A stretch of DNA of 64,000 nucleotides, taken from positions 1 to 64,000 of the forward strand of contig NZ_JABWDU010000009.1 in NCBI RefSeq assembly GCF_013371465.1. Reading direction: 5' to 3'. The position numbers and the translations under genes were made by a program. The notes beneath the pieces are model-generated. The model had not been told where the DNA came from. It did not search any database and saw nothing but the letters and a program-made list of their open reading frames with translations. The stretch is from Ensifer oleiphilus (GTDB lineage: Bacteria > Pseudomonadota > Alphaproteobacteria > Rhizobiales > Rhizobiaceae). This document shows, piece after piece, positions 37,842 through 46,863 of this stretch (position 1 is the stretch's first letter; each line of letters starts with the position of its first letter).

Positions 37842-38798
37842 CTACACCGCCGGAACTTGTGCCGCCCGTCGCCGCGCCGCATAGAGCGAAGCCACGGCGC
37901 AGGATGCAAGACGCGTACGGACGGAATCTGCCCGTGAGGTCAAGACGATCGGCACCCGCGCGCCAAGCACGATGCCGGCGGCGTCGGCATGGGACAGGAA
38001 GGTAAGGTTTTTCGCGAGCATGTTGCCGGCCTCGAGATCCGGCACCACCAGGATCTGGGCTCTGCCGGCGACCGGCGAGACTATGCCCTTGATGCGCGCT
38101 GCTTCCGGATCGATCGCATTGTCGAAGGCGAGCGGGCCGTCGAGCAGGCCGCCGGTGATCTGGCCGCGGTCGGCCATCTTGCAGAGCGCGGCGGCCTCGA
38201 TCGTCGAAGGGATCTTCGTCGTTACAGTCTCGACCGCCGAAAGGATGGCGACACGCGGCTCGCCGAGACCGATTGTCACCCAGAGGTCGATCGCGTTCTG
38301 CACGATATCGCGCTTGGCCTCGAGGTCCGGAAAGATGTTGATGGCAGCGTCGGTGATAAACAGCGTCTCGGCATGGCCCGGCACATCCATGATGAAGACG
38401 TGGCTGATCCTTCGGTCGGTCCTGAGCCCGGTCGCGGAGGCGGCAACTTCCTTCATCAGCTCGTCGGTATGCAGGCTTCCTTTCATCAGGAGTTCGCCCC
38501 GGCCCTCGCGGATCAGCGCGACGGCCTTGGCGGCCGCAGCATGACTGTGCGGCACATCCACGATCTCGCGCCCGCCGAGGTCGAGGCCGTGTTCGGCCGC
38601 GACGGTGCGGATCTTCGCCTGCGGGCCGACGAGAACAGGCGCAATCAGGCCCAACTCGGCAGCCTCCAGCGCACCGCGGAGCGATGTCTCGTCGCAAGGA
38701 TGCGCCACGATCGTGACAGCCGGCGTTTCGTCCTGCGCGGCTGCGATCAGGCGGTCGTATTTGGACAGTTCAGGCGTCATTGCGCTTGCTTCGGACAC
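37842..38798 (-). CDS. pta: Phosphate acetyltransferase (short type)
   Basis: 318 residues, the short catalytic-domain form without the N-terminal DRTGG part. PTA_PTB fold with GDPRVAIL-like [26 protein letters not shown] and the C-terminal [15 protein letters not shown]. Exchanges CoA and phosphate on an acyl group (acetyl-CoA to acetyl phosphate). Sequence alone does not exclude phosphate butyryltransferase activity. Starts 20 bases after the PhaC-like gene. Confidence 0.88.
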   Translation of the reverse strand: MSEASAMTPELSKYDRLIAAAQDETPAVTIVAHPCDETSLRGALEAAELGLIAPVLVGPQAKIRTVAAEHGLDLGGREIVDVPHSHAAAAKAVALIREGRGELLMKGSLHTDELMKEVAASATGLRTDRRISHVFIMDVPGHAETLFITDAAINIFPDLEAKRDIVQNAIDLWVTIGLGEPRVAILSAVETVTTKIPSTIEAAALCKMADRGQITGGLLDGPLAFDNAIDPEAARIKGIVSPVAGRAQILVVPDLEAGNMLAKNLTFLSHADAAGIVLGARVPIVLTSRADSVRTRLASCAVASLYAARRRAAQVPAV

Positions 38799-38818
38799 GT
38801 CGAAAACTCCCTCGTCGA

Positions 38819-41023
38819 TCAGGATACCTTGCGGTTGCGAACGGTCTTGCCTGCAGTGATCGAGACCGGAGGCTCGCTGTCGAGACGAAAGAGCGTCGCC
38901 ACCCGTTGCAACCGCTCGGCTGCGACAGCCATTACCGCACCGGACGCTTCGAGCACTCCCCGAAGGGCAGCGAAAGCAGATCGGCGCTCTTCAATCGCCT
39001 CCGGCAGCAACTTCGGAAGTGCCGCAAGGGCAGCATCCTCGTCGATCAGCAGCATGAAGTATTGCTCGCGCATCACCGCCTTGAACGTAGCAAGGTCCAA
39101 TTGTTTCGTCTCGCGATGAGCCTGCCGCAGCCGGCGCACGGCCTCGAAGCCGCGCTCGTCGGCGCCGCCGCGCGCCATACCGACGAATATCAGGCATCTG
39201 GCGAGACCTTCACAGATACCGCCGTGCGCCATTCGGGATCGAAGTTCTGCGATCCGCGCCTCAACGAGTTCCTGATGCAGAGGGCTTTTTGCCGCCTTGC
39301 GCGGCTTTCCGGTGCTCGCGTCGATGCCAAGCGCCGCCTGTAGCGTCGCGGAGCCGTAGATGGCCTGAAAGCTCTGTTCTGAAAGATATTCGGCCGTGCG
39401 TCGCCAGGTCTCGAGCCCGTCGACGATCTGTTGCGAAAAGCTCTCCTGCCACGCGACGAAAGGATTTTCCCGGGCTACCGGCTCGCGGGTTTGGCGGACC
39501 TGGTCTGCAAGAGCCCTCGCCCAGTTCATGAAGGGATTGTCAGGTCCGAACAGTGCATATTGCAGGCGCAGCGGGTGCAGGTTCCGCATCGCTTCGGCCA
39601 CGGGCGGCGTCACCGCCGCTTTAACCGCTGGCTGCAGGTAGGTGCGGTAAAGCGCGAGATTGACTTCCGAGAGTTTCGCCGCGGTCGCGAAACGCCGTTC
39701 ATCCTCGGCGTCGTTGCCACCAAGCGCCCGGATATCGTCAAGCGTGCGCGGCTCGCAGCGCATCAGCCATTCGCCGGAAGCGAACTCCCTGCCTTCGGTG
39801 ACCTCGCTTGCCGACGTCAGCACGGCTTCGTACAACCCAGGGGGCAAGACATCGATCAGGTCGATGTTGGAAGCGAATTCGTCGTGCTCCTTGCGCGCAA
39901 CACCGGCCGACACGAAGATGCCGAGATGCCCGATCGTCTCATGGACGGTGTAGACGATGGTTTGGCCATAGGCGCGGATCTCGTCGACGCTGTGATAGAG
40001 ATCGAGGATCCAGCCGAGTGCCTGCTGCGGCGGCGTAATGTTGTCGCCCTTCGAGCAAAAGACCACGATTGGAGAATGTACGTTGCGCAGGTCGATCGCG
40101 GTGCCGTCGGACGTCCGGATCTCGCCGGCCGCAAGCTTGTTGCCGACAAAGAGTTCGTCGACGATGAACTGCATTTCCTCGGCGTTCAGCGTCACATGGC
40201 CGCCCCACCAGCGCTCGAAGCCGAGATACCGCGCCGCTTCGGTATCGATCCTCGAATAGAGGTTGTACTGCTTGGTCCAGAGTGTGTTGGCCGGGTTCTG
40301 GTTTTCGAAATTTTGCACCAGCCAGGCGCCATCGAAGATACCGGCGCCGAGATCGCCGGTCAGAGCCGTCAACCAGCTGCCGCCGAGAAGTCCGCCGGAA
40401 TAGCGCATCGGGTTCTGCCCCTTCACGCCGGCCCAATAGGAAAGCGGCGCGCCGGCGATAATGATCGGGCCGAACAGCTCTGGTCTGAGCGCGGCGACGA
40501 TCATCACTGCCCACCCGGCCTGGCAATTGCCGATCACGCAGGGCTTGCCGTCCGCAGACGGATGGCGCGCAATCACGGTTTCCAGAAATCCGGCCTCGGC
40601 AAGAGCAATATCCTCAATGGTCTGACCGGGCATGGGATCTGGAAGAAAGCCGATGAAATAGCAGGGATGGCCAGCCTTCAGCACCACGCCGATTTCGCTA
40701 TCGGCCTTGAAGCCGCCAATTCCGGGACCGTGGCCGGCACGTGGATCGACGACGACAAAGGGTCGCTTCGACGGGTCAACCGCCACATCTTCGTGCGGAA
40801 CGATCTTGACCAGTGCATAGTTCACCGGCCGCTCGAGCGTGCGCCCGTCACGGATGAGTTCGACCTCGAATTCCAGCACGTTTGGAGCGGTTTGCGTGCG
40901 GTGTTCCTCATATTGGGCGCCGCGCTCACGCATGACATCCAGAAACAGAACAGAACGCTGCCACGCGTCCAACGAATAAGCGTAGGCGTCAGAAAATGTC
41001 GGGATGGTTGTCGGCTTCGGCAT
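38819..41023 (-). CDS. PhaC-like alpha/beta-hydrolase protein (DUF3141)
   Basis: 734 residues from ATG 41023 (GAGGAG 9 bases upstream); the open frame runs back to a TTG at 41086 through promoter sequence. No signal peptide. The first half is an alpha/beta hydrolase that resembles PHA synthase: nucleophile box IGNCQAGWA with Cys167, acid in CSKGDNITPP (Asp327) and His in TIGHLGIF (His366). The spacing Cys-Asp is close to that in PhaC. The second half (about 400-734) is helical and has no known motif. Annotated in rhizobia as DUF3141 or 3-hydroxyalkanoate-synthetase-like; activity not established as far as I know. First gene of the operon with pta, ackA and fabI. Confidence 0.8.
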   Translation of the reverse strand: MPKPTTIPTFSDAYAYSLDAWQRSVLFLDVMRERGAQYEEHRTQTAPNVLEFEVELIRDGRTLERPVNYALVKIVPHEDVAVDPSKRPFVVVDPRAGHGPGIGGFKADSEIGVVLKAGHPCYFIGFLPDPMPGQTIEDIALAEAGFLETVIARHPSADGKPCVIGNCQAGWAVMIVAALRPELFGPIIIAGAPLSYWAGVKGQNPMRYSGGLLGGSWLTALTGDLGAGIFDGAWLVQNFENQNPANTLWTKQYNLYSRIDTEAARYLGFERWWGGHVTLNAEEMQFIVDELFVGNKLAAGEIRTSDGTAIDLRNVHSPIVVFCSKGDNITPPQQALGWILDLYHSVDEIRAYGQTIVYTVHETIGHLGIFVSAGVARKEHDEFASNIDLIDVLPPGLYEAVLTSASEVTEGREFASGEWLMRCEPRTLDDIRALGGNDAEDERRFATAAKLSEVNLALYRTYLQPAVKAAVTPPVAEAMRNLHPLRLQYALFGPDNPFMNWARALADQVRQTREPVARENPFVAWQESFSQQIVDGLETWRRTAEYLSEQSFQAIYGSATLQAALGIDASTGKPRKAAKSPLHQELVEARIAELRSRMAHGGICEGLARCLIFVGMARGGADERGFEAVRRLRQAHRETKQLDLATFKAVMREQYFMLLIDEDAALAALPKLLPEAIEERRSAFAALRGVLEASGAVMAVAAERLQRVATLFRLDSEPPVSITAGKTVRNRKVS

Positions 41024-41069
41024 GATGTCCACTCCTCGGTTTGATTGAGGGTCGGGCCTGTTCCCGAAT

Positions 41070-41111
41070 GATATAGGGCAGTGCAAGCGGTCACGTGTTG
41101 ATTTACGTCAA
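41070..41111 (-). promoter_or_regulatory. FixK/FNR-type class II promoter of the PhaC-like/pta/ackA/fabI operon
   Basis: TTGAT-TTAC-GTCAA at 41098-41111 fits the rhizobial FixK/FnrN consensus TTGAY-N4-RTCAA without mismatch (the site is read the same way on both strands within the degenerate consensus). TATATC at 41075-41070 on the minus strand lies where the -10 hexamer should be if the box is centred at -41.5, giving a start near 41063, about 40 bases before the ATG. This geometry is that of oxygen-limitation-activated promoters. Confidence 0.7.
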
Positions 41112-41304
41112 GAACGACATGCGTACTGCGGACCGAAACGCCTCATAGAGGCCATAGGCATACATCTGTGGATGAGTTGCCGCGAACTCTTAACCGTTGC
41201 CATATGCTTGGCTCGCAACCGGTCAACGGCGTCCACGTCTCATCAGTCGTTTCGGCTTTTCGCACTGCAGCATCATACAGAAACATGCCCTTCACAAGAC
41301 GACC

Positions 41305-41333
41305 CTTGAAATTTGGGACGCAGCTTGCCAATT
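41305..41333 (+). promoter_or_regulatory. Possible heat-shock (sigma-32) promoter of htpG
   Basis: CTTGAAA at 41305-41311 matches the sigma-32 -35 element. A weaker -10-like CCAATT lies 16 bases downstream. The site is about 50 bases before the htpG start. The rest of the 340-base divergent region between this and the FixK-type promoter shows nothing else definite. Confidence 0.4.
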
Positions 41334-41363
41334 GGGGCGAAACCCAAAGGAGTTCCCACCGCG

Positions 41364-43253
41364 ATGAGCGAAACTGAAATGTCCGTAGAGAAACATGTCT
41401 TTGAAGCCGATGTAGCCAGGCTGCTCCATCTCATGGTGCACTCGGTCTATTCCGACAAGAACGTCTTCCTCCGCGAACTGATTTCCAACGCCGCGGACGC
41501 CTGCGAAAAGTTGCGTTACGAGGCGATCGTCTCGCCCGAGCTTTTGGCCGGCGACACTACGCCCGGCATCCGGTTGACGCTGGACGAGGAAAACAACCGC
41601 CTCGTCGTTGAAGACAACGGCATCGGCATGAGCCGCGACGAACTCGTGGAAGCGCTCGGCACCATTGCCCGCTCCGGCACGCGCGCCTTCATGGAGCGCA
41701 TCGAGGCGGCTCAGGGCAAGGAAGGCGCGCAGCTCATCGGCCAGTTCGGCGTCGGCTTTTATTCCGCCTTCATGGTCGCCGATAACGTCGATGTCGTCTC
41801 GCGCCGCGCCGGATCGGACCACGCCTGGGTCTGGTCGTCAGACGGCAAGGGCAGCTATACGGTGGCAGCCGCCGATCTGGCCGACGCACCGGCACGCGGC
41901 ACGCGCATCACCCTGCACCTGATGGAAGATGCCAAGACCTACACGTCGCGCTGGACGGTCGAGCGCATCGTCAAGGACCAGTCAGGCCACGTTCCGGTGC
42001 CGATCTCGATCGTCGAGAAGCCCGGCGCCGAGCCGGTCGCCGTCGGCGATGGCACGGCGCTCTGGACCAAGCAGAAGAGCGAGATTTCCAAGGAAGACTA
42101 CGCCGACTTTTATCGTGGCGTTTCCGGCCAGTATGACGATCCCGCGTTGACGGTGCATTTCCGTGCCGAGGGCCGGCACGAATATACCGCACTTGCCTTT
42201 GTGCCCGGCTCCAAGCCCTTCGACCTCTTCGATCAGGACCGCAAGGGCCGGATGAAGCTCTACGTCAAGCGCGTCTTCATCACCGATGAGGCCGAATTGC
42301 TGCCGCGCTACCTGCGCTTCGTGCGCGGGCTCGTCGACACTTCGGATCTTCCGCTCAACGTTTCGCGCGAGATGATCCAGGAAAGCCCGCTATTGTCGAG
42401 TATCCGCAAGGGCCTGACCAACCGCGTCCTGACCGCGATCGAAAAGCTGGCCGAGAGCGACCGCGAAACCTTCGACACGATCTGGGAAAACTTCGGCAGC
42501 GTGCTGAAGGAGGGCATTTACGAGGATTTCGAGCGTCGAGCGCAGCTGATTGCGCTTTCCCGCTTCCGCACGACCACCTCAGAAGATGGTCACCGCAGCC
42601 TTGCCGACTACGTCAAGGACATGAAGGAAGGCCAGTCCGCGATCTACTACCTGACCGGCGACAACCTCGCCCAGCTCAAGGCATCGCCGCAGCTCGAAGG
42701 TTTTCGCGCACGCGGCATCGAGGTGCTGCTGCTCACCGACCCGGTTGACAGCTTCTGGGTGACGTCGGCGCCGGACTTCGAAGGCAAGCCGATGAAGTCT
42801 ATCACGCAAGGCTCGGCGGATCTCGGCAGCATCGCAAAGCCTGAGGGCAGCACTGACAGCACACCGGAGACAAGCCAGGCGGTCACAGACTTCGTCGCCT
42901 TCGCCAAGGAAACGCTCGGCGAAGCCGTGTCCGAGGTCCGCACCTCCGATCGCCTGACGGAAAGTGCCGTCTGCCTGGTGGCGCCCGAACACGGTCCCGA
43001 TCGCCAGTTGGAAAAGATGCTTCAGGGCGCCGGCCGACTCGATGGCGCGGCCAAGCCGATCCTAGAGATCAACCCCGGTCATGCGCTGATTGCAGCGATC
43101 GCCGCCTGCCCGGCGGACGACAGCGCCTTCAGGACCGATGCGGTCCAGCTCTTGCTCGACCAGGCCCGGGTCCTCGATGGCGACAAGCCGCAGGATCCGC
43201 GCGCCTTCGCCGAGCGGCTGTCGCGCGTCTTCAACCGGGCGCTCAAGGTTTAG
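41364..43253 (+). CDS. htpG: Molecular chaperone HtpG (Hsp90)
   Basis: 629 residues from ATG 41364 (AAAGGAG 11 bases upstream). N-terminal GHKL ATPase: FLRELISNAADACEKLR, VEDNGIGMSRDEL, IGQFGVGFYSAF. Middle domain with RVFITDEAELLPRYLRFVRGLVD and SREMIQES, and a C-terminal dimerisation part. Folds client proteins under stress in the cytoplasm. Alone in its transcription unit, with a strong terminator after it. Confidence 0.95.
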   Translation: MSETEMSVEKHVFEADVARLLHLMVHSVYSDKNVFLRELISNAADACEKLRYEAIVSPELLAGDTTPGIRLTLDEENNRLVVEDNGIGMSRDELVEALGTIARSGTRAFMERIEAAQGKEGAQLIGQFGVGFYSAFMVADNVDVVSRRAGSDHAWVWSSDGKGSYTVAAADLADAPARGTRITLHLMEDAKTYTSRWTVERIVKDQSGHVPVPISIVEKPGAEPVAVGDGTALWTKQKSEISKEDYADFYRGVSGQYDDPALTVHFRAEGRHEYTALAFVPGSKPFDLFDQDRKGRMKLYVKRVFITDEAELLPRYLRFVRGLVDTSDLPLNVSREMIQESPLLSSIRKGLTNRVLTAIEKLAESDRETFDTIWENFGSVLKEGIYEDFERRAQLIALSRFRTTTSEDGHRSLADYVKDMKEGQSAIYYLTGDNLAQLKASPQLEGFRARGIEVLLLTDPVDSFWVTSAPDFEGKPMKSITQGSADLGSIAKPEGSTDSTPETSQAVTDFVAFAKETLGEAVSEVRTSDRLTESAVCLVAPEHGPDRQLEKMLQGAGRLDGAAKPILEINPGHALIAAIAACPADDSAFRTDAVQLLLDQARVLDGDKPQDPRAFAERLSRVFNRALKV

Positions 43254-43290
43254 CGCACCGGCCTAAACGCCTGAAATTGTAGAACTGATG

Positions 43291-43324
43291 GGGTGAGCGG
43301 GAGAAATCCCCCTCACCCTTTTTC
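43291..43324 (+). terminator. Rho-independent terminator of htpG
   Basis: GGGTGAG (43291-43297) and CTCACCC (43312-43318) with inner pairing, followed by six T residues. The stop codon of the convergent CoA-transferase gene lies inside the right arm, so the two genes share this 3' end. Confidence 0.8.
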
Positions 43325-44506
43325 TTTTTCAGAGACACCCGCCATACCGATCTCGGCCAGCACCTCTGCCGTATGTTCGCCGAGACGCGGAACACCGCGA
43401 TCGAGCACCAGCGAGGCGTCGGAAAAGCGGATCGGCGTGCGAACACCCGGCGACGTGCCGCCAGCCGCACCGGAGTGCGGCGTATCGATCTTCATCTGCC
43501 GGTGCACGATCTGCGGATCGGCAAAAACATCTCCGACCGTGTTGATCGGACCGCCGGGAACGCCTGCCTCTTCCAGCAGCGTCAAAAGCGCATCCCGCTC
43601 GAACCTTGCCGTTTCCGCGCAAAGCGCCGGCGTCAGGCTGTCACGATTGTGCACGCGGAGCGCGTTGGTCAGATAGCGCTCGTCTGTCGCCAGATCGCCG
43701 CGACCAAGCAGGGTGCAGAACTTGACGAACTGCCGGTCGTTGCCGACGGCGACGATCAGATGCCCGTCGGCCGTCGGAAAGACCTGGTAGGGCGCGATAT
43801 TGGGATGGGCGTTGCCAAGGCGGCGTGGCGCCTTTCCCGAGACCAGAAAATTGAGCGCCTGATTGGCAAGCACGCCGGTCATGCAGTCGAGCAGCGCCAT
43901 ATCGATCTGCTGCCCCTTGCCGGTGCGCTCGCGCTGCGCCAAAGCCGCCTGGACGGCGATGACGCCGTAGAGCCCGGTGAAGATATCGGCAAAGGCAACG
44001 CCGATCTTCTGCGGCTCGCGATCCGGCTCGCCGGTCAGATCCATGATTCCGCTCATGCCCTGAACGATATAGTCGTAGCCGGCGCGATGGGCATAGGGTC
44101 CGTCCTGTCCGAAGCCTGTCACCGAGCAGTAGATGAGCCGCGGGTTGACCTTTTTCAGGCTTTCATAGTCGAGGCCGTACTTCTCCAGGCCGCCGACCTT
44201 GAAATTCTCGAGCAGCACGTCGGATTGCGCCACGAGCCGGCGCACGGCTTCCTGCCCTTCCTCGGTCGTGAAATCGAGCACAACGGAGCGCTTGCCACGA
44301 TTACAGGCGTGGAAATAGGCCGCATCGAGCTTGCCTCCGTCCTCGTCTGCGACGAAGGGCGGTCCCCAGGTGCGGGTGTCGTCACCCGCCGGGCTTTCCA
44401 CCTTGATGACGTCGGCACCGAGATCAGCGAGCGTCTGGCCGATCCAGGGGCCCGCGAGAATGCGGGCGAGTTCTAGAACGCGAATACCCTTCAGTGGCGC
44501 TTCCAT
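43313..44506 (-). CDS. CaiB/BaiF-family CoA-transferase, probable succinyl-CoA:glutarate type
   Basis: 397 residues, class III CoA-transferase. N-terminal block GIRVLELARILAGPWIGQTLADLGADVIKVE, middle SVTGFGQDGPYAHRAGYDYIVQGMSG, and probable catalytic Asp in MALLDCMTGVLANQ. It lies 10 bases after a glutaryl-CoA dehydrogenase gene; in other proteobacteria that pairing marks glutarate activation to glutaryl-CoA. So the two genes probably route glutarate (from lysine or tryptophan) to crotonyl-CoA. Exact CoA donor unknown. Confidence 0.85.
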   Translation of the reverse strand: MEAPLKGIRVLELARILAGPWIGQTLADLGADVIKVESPAGDDTRTWGPPFVADEDGGKLDAAYFHACNRGKRSVVLDFTTEEGQEAVRRLVAQSDVLLENFKVGGLEKYGLDYESLKKVNPRLIYCSVTGFGQDGPYAHRAGYDYIVQGMSGIMDLTGEPDREPQKIGVAFADIFTGLYGVIAVQAALAQRERTGKGQQIDMALLDCMTGVLANQALNFLVSGKAPRRLGNAHPNIAPYQVFPTADGHLIVAVGNDRQFVKFCTLLGRGDLATDERYLTNALRVHNRDSLTPALCAETARFERDALLTLLEEAGVPGGPINTVGDVFADPQIVHRQMKIDTPHSGAAGGTSPGVRTPIRFSDASLVLDRGVPRLGEHTAEVLAEIGMAGVSEKEKG

Positions 44507-44516
44507 GATTGGCGGC

Positions 44517-45704
44517 TCAGAAGAAGGCCTGGAGGCCGGTCTGGGCGCGGCCGAGGATCAGCGCATGTACGTCATGCGTGCCCTCGTACGTGTTGACCGT
44601 CTCGAGGTTCACCATGTGGCGCATGACCTGGTATTCCTCGGAGATGCCATTGCCGCCGTGCATGTCGCGGGCCATGCGGGCGATATCGAGCGCCTTGCCG
44701 CAATTGTTGCGCTTGACGAGCGAAATCATTTCCGGCGCCATGCGGCCTTCGTCCATCAGCCGGCCGACGCGCAACGATCCCTGAAGGCCGAGCGAGATCT
44801 CGGTCTGCATGTCCGCAAGCTTCTTCTGGAAAAGCTGGGTCTGGGCCAGCGGGCGATTGAACTGCTTGCGATCAAGCCCGTACTGGCGCGCCGCATGCCA
44901 GCAGAATTCGGCAGCACCGAGAGCACCCCAGGAAATGCCGTAGCGGGCGCGGTTGAGGCAGCCGAACGGGCCCTTCAGCCCCTCGACGTTGGGCAGCATT
45001 GCGTCTTCACCGACCTCGACATTGTCCATGACGATTTCGCCGGTGATCGAAGCGCGAAGCGACAGCTTGCCCGCGATCTTCGGCGCCGAAAGGCCTTTCA
45101 TGCCCTTGTCGAGCACGAAGCCGCGAATGGCATTGCCATGGGCCTCGGACTTTGCCCAGACGACGAAGACGTCGGCGAGCGGCGCATTGGAGATCCACAT
45201 CTTCGAACCGACGAGGCGGTAGCCGCTCTCCGTCTTGATCGCCCGGGTCTTCATGCCCGCCGGGTCGGAGCCGGCATCCGGCTCGGTCAGGCCGAAGCAG
45301 CCGATCCATTCGCCGCTGATCAGCTTCGGCAGATATTTCTGCTTCTGCTCTTCCGAGCCGTAGGCATAGATCGGGTAGATGACCAACGAGGACTGCACAC
45401 TCATCATCGAGCGGTAGCCCGAATCGACGCGCTCGACTTCGCGGGCAACGAGACCATAGGCGACATAGGAAGCGCCGACGCCACCATAGGTCTCCGAAAC
45501 GGTGACCCCTAGCAGGCCGAGATCGCCCATCTCCCGGAAGATTTCGGGATCGGTCGATTCCTCGCGATAGGCGGCAATAACCCGCGGCTGCAACCGGTCC
45601 TGCGCATAGGCCCGCGCACTATCGCGGATCATACGCTCGTCCTCGGTCAACTGATCTTCGAGGAGGAACGCGTCATCCCATTGAAATTGCGTCTTGCCGG
45701 CCAT
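44517..45704 (-). CDS. gcdH: Glutaryl-CoA dehydrogenase
   Basis: 395 residues from ATG 45704 (GGGAGAG upstream). Acyl-CoA dehydrogenase fold with FAD-binding [13 protein letters not shown] and the catalytic Glu in [15 protein letters not shown]; the GLQAFF end and the [10 protein letters not shown] stretch are typical of glutaryl-CoA rather than straight-chain dehydrogenases. Oxidises and decarboxylates glutaryl-CoA to crotonyl-CoA, passing electrons to ETF. First gene of the pair with the CoA-transferase. Confidence 0.92.
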   Translation of the reverse strand: MAGKTQFQWDDAFLLEDQLTEDERMIRDSARAYAQDRLQPRVIAAYREESTDPEIFREMGDLGLLGVTVSETYGGVGASYVAYGLVAREVERVDSGYRSMMSVQSSLVIYPIYAYGSEEQKQKYLPKLISGEWIGCFGLTEPDAGSDPAGMKTRAIKTESGYRLVGSKMWISNAPLADVFVVWAKSEAHGNAIRGFVLDKGMKGLSAPKIAGKLSLRASITGEIVMDNVEVGEDAMLPNVEGLKGPFGCLNRARYGISWGALGAAEFCWHAARQYGLDRKQFNRPLAQTQLFQKKLADMQTEISLGLQGSLRVGRLMDEGRMAPEMISLVKRNNCGKALDIARMARDMHGGNGISEEYQVMRHMVNLETVNTYEGTHDVHALILGRAQTGLQAFF

Positions 45705-45905
45705 GTCTCTCTCCCATCGGATTTTTCCACTTGCGGTTATGGCAAGCAGAACCAAGGCTTTCAAACGAAATTGAGGCACCGCCTCATGCGTCTGCGGAAT
45801 GGCCCTCGCCGCATGCTGATCTTAACCTTGTTTAGCGATGCCTGATGGACCAAGACTTATGGTTGCCATATCCTTAATGGGACATTTTATCGGAGTGCTT
45901 CCGTC

Positions 45906-46676
45906 ATGGATCGTCGAATCTGCAATGTCCAATTGACACCGCTTATCTGGTTCATCGCGGTGATGGTTGCCGGTCTGATCGCCATTCATTGCTTCGTCAT
46001 GGTGTGTTGGACGCTGAAGAGTTGCGGCCCCCTCACCACAGCAGTGACGAATTTCGGCCACCTCTTCGATCTCAATCGCGAGCTGAACATTCCAAGCTGG
46101 GCAAGCTCGGTCCTGATCGTTTTTGTCGGCGCCGCTTGCATGCTGGTCGGATTGGCCGAACGGCAACAAGGTGGTTCGGCGTGGCCGTGGTGGGGGCTCG
46201 GCGTCGTGTTCGCCTACATGTCGCTGGATGAAGCGGCTGAGCTTCACGGGTTGCTCGCCACCGATAAATTGGCATTGCCGGGCATGACTGGCGCCGGATT
46301 CGCCTGGATCGTACCGGGGCTTATTCTCGCCGCCGTCGTTGCCCTGGCCTACCTGCGCTGGGTGTTGCGGCAACCCACCGAAATACGCAACCTGTTCTTC
46401 ATCGCCGGCACCATCTATGTCACGGGCGCTCTCGGCTTCGAAGCACTGGGCGGCCTGCTGGCCGATCCCACCTACTTCAACCCCGCCTATCTGGTGGCCT
46501 CGACGATCGAGGAAACGCTTGAGTTTCTCGGCATGCTGATCATGCTTTACGCCGTGCTGCGCCGACTGGACATGTCAGGCCTAGCCTTCGAGTTTGCCAC
46601 GCCTCGGCCAGGCCAAATCACAGTGGCGAAGAAGGACATTCCGCGGAAAGGCTTCGGCGGAGCGACGACCAACTGA
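45906..46676 (+). CDS. Uncharacterised polytopic membrane protein
   Basis: 256 residues, six or seven hydrophobic stretches (about 12-33, 64-83, 93-108, 127-148, 160-182, 200-222), many acidic residues near the membrane (LDEAAELHG, TIEETLEFLG) and a short basic tail. The paired acidic/His segments might be a functional site. No domain recognised. It faces gcdH across a 200-base gap and is followed by a LysR gene 187 bases away; no functional link is apparent. Confidence 0.7.
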   Translation: MDRRICNVQLTPLIWFIAVMVAGLIAIHCFVMVCWTLKSCGPLTTAVTNFGHLFDLNRELNIPSWASSVLIVFVGAACMLVGLAERQQGGSAWPWWGLGVVFAYMSLDEAAELHGLLATDKLALPGMTGAGFAWIVPGLILAAVVALAYLRWVLRQPTEIRNLFFIAGTIYVTGALGFEALGGLLADPTYFNPAYLVASTIEETLEFLGMLIMLYAVLRRLDMSGLAFEFATPRPGQITVAKKDIPRKGFGGATTN

Positions 46677-46863
46677 ACCTTCCCGACGATAGAAATGGCT
46701 ATTCCCCCGGTGGCATTCTTGCGCGGCGTCGGGTTCGGCCGGCGTGCGAGTTGCAAATCCGCGACAATATGGCGACAAGGCTAGAGAAGGAACTGCCGCG
46801 CAGGCCGTCTGCACGCGCACCGAAATGCCACCGACTTGATAGAGGTCCATCGTAATCCACCCC

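Noticed and set aside
36655-38697. 680-codon frame suggesting an AckA fusion with a long N-terminal extension
   Set aside because: The first 286 codons are pta read in the wrong frame; ATG 37839 gives a full-length acetate kinase 2 bases after the pta stop.
39431-41044. 537-codon plus-strand open frame antisense to the PhaC-like gene
   Set aside because: No motif, and the sense protein has a coherent active site and operon position.
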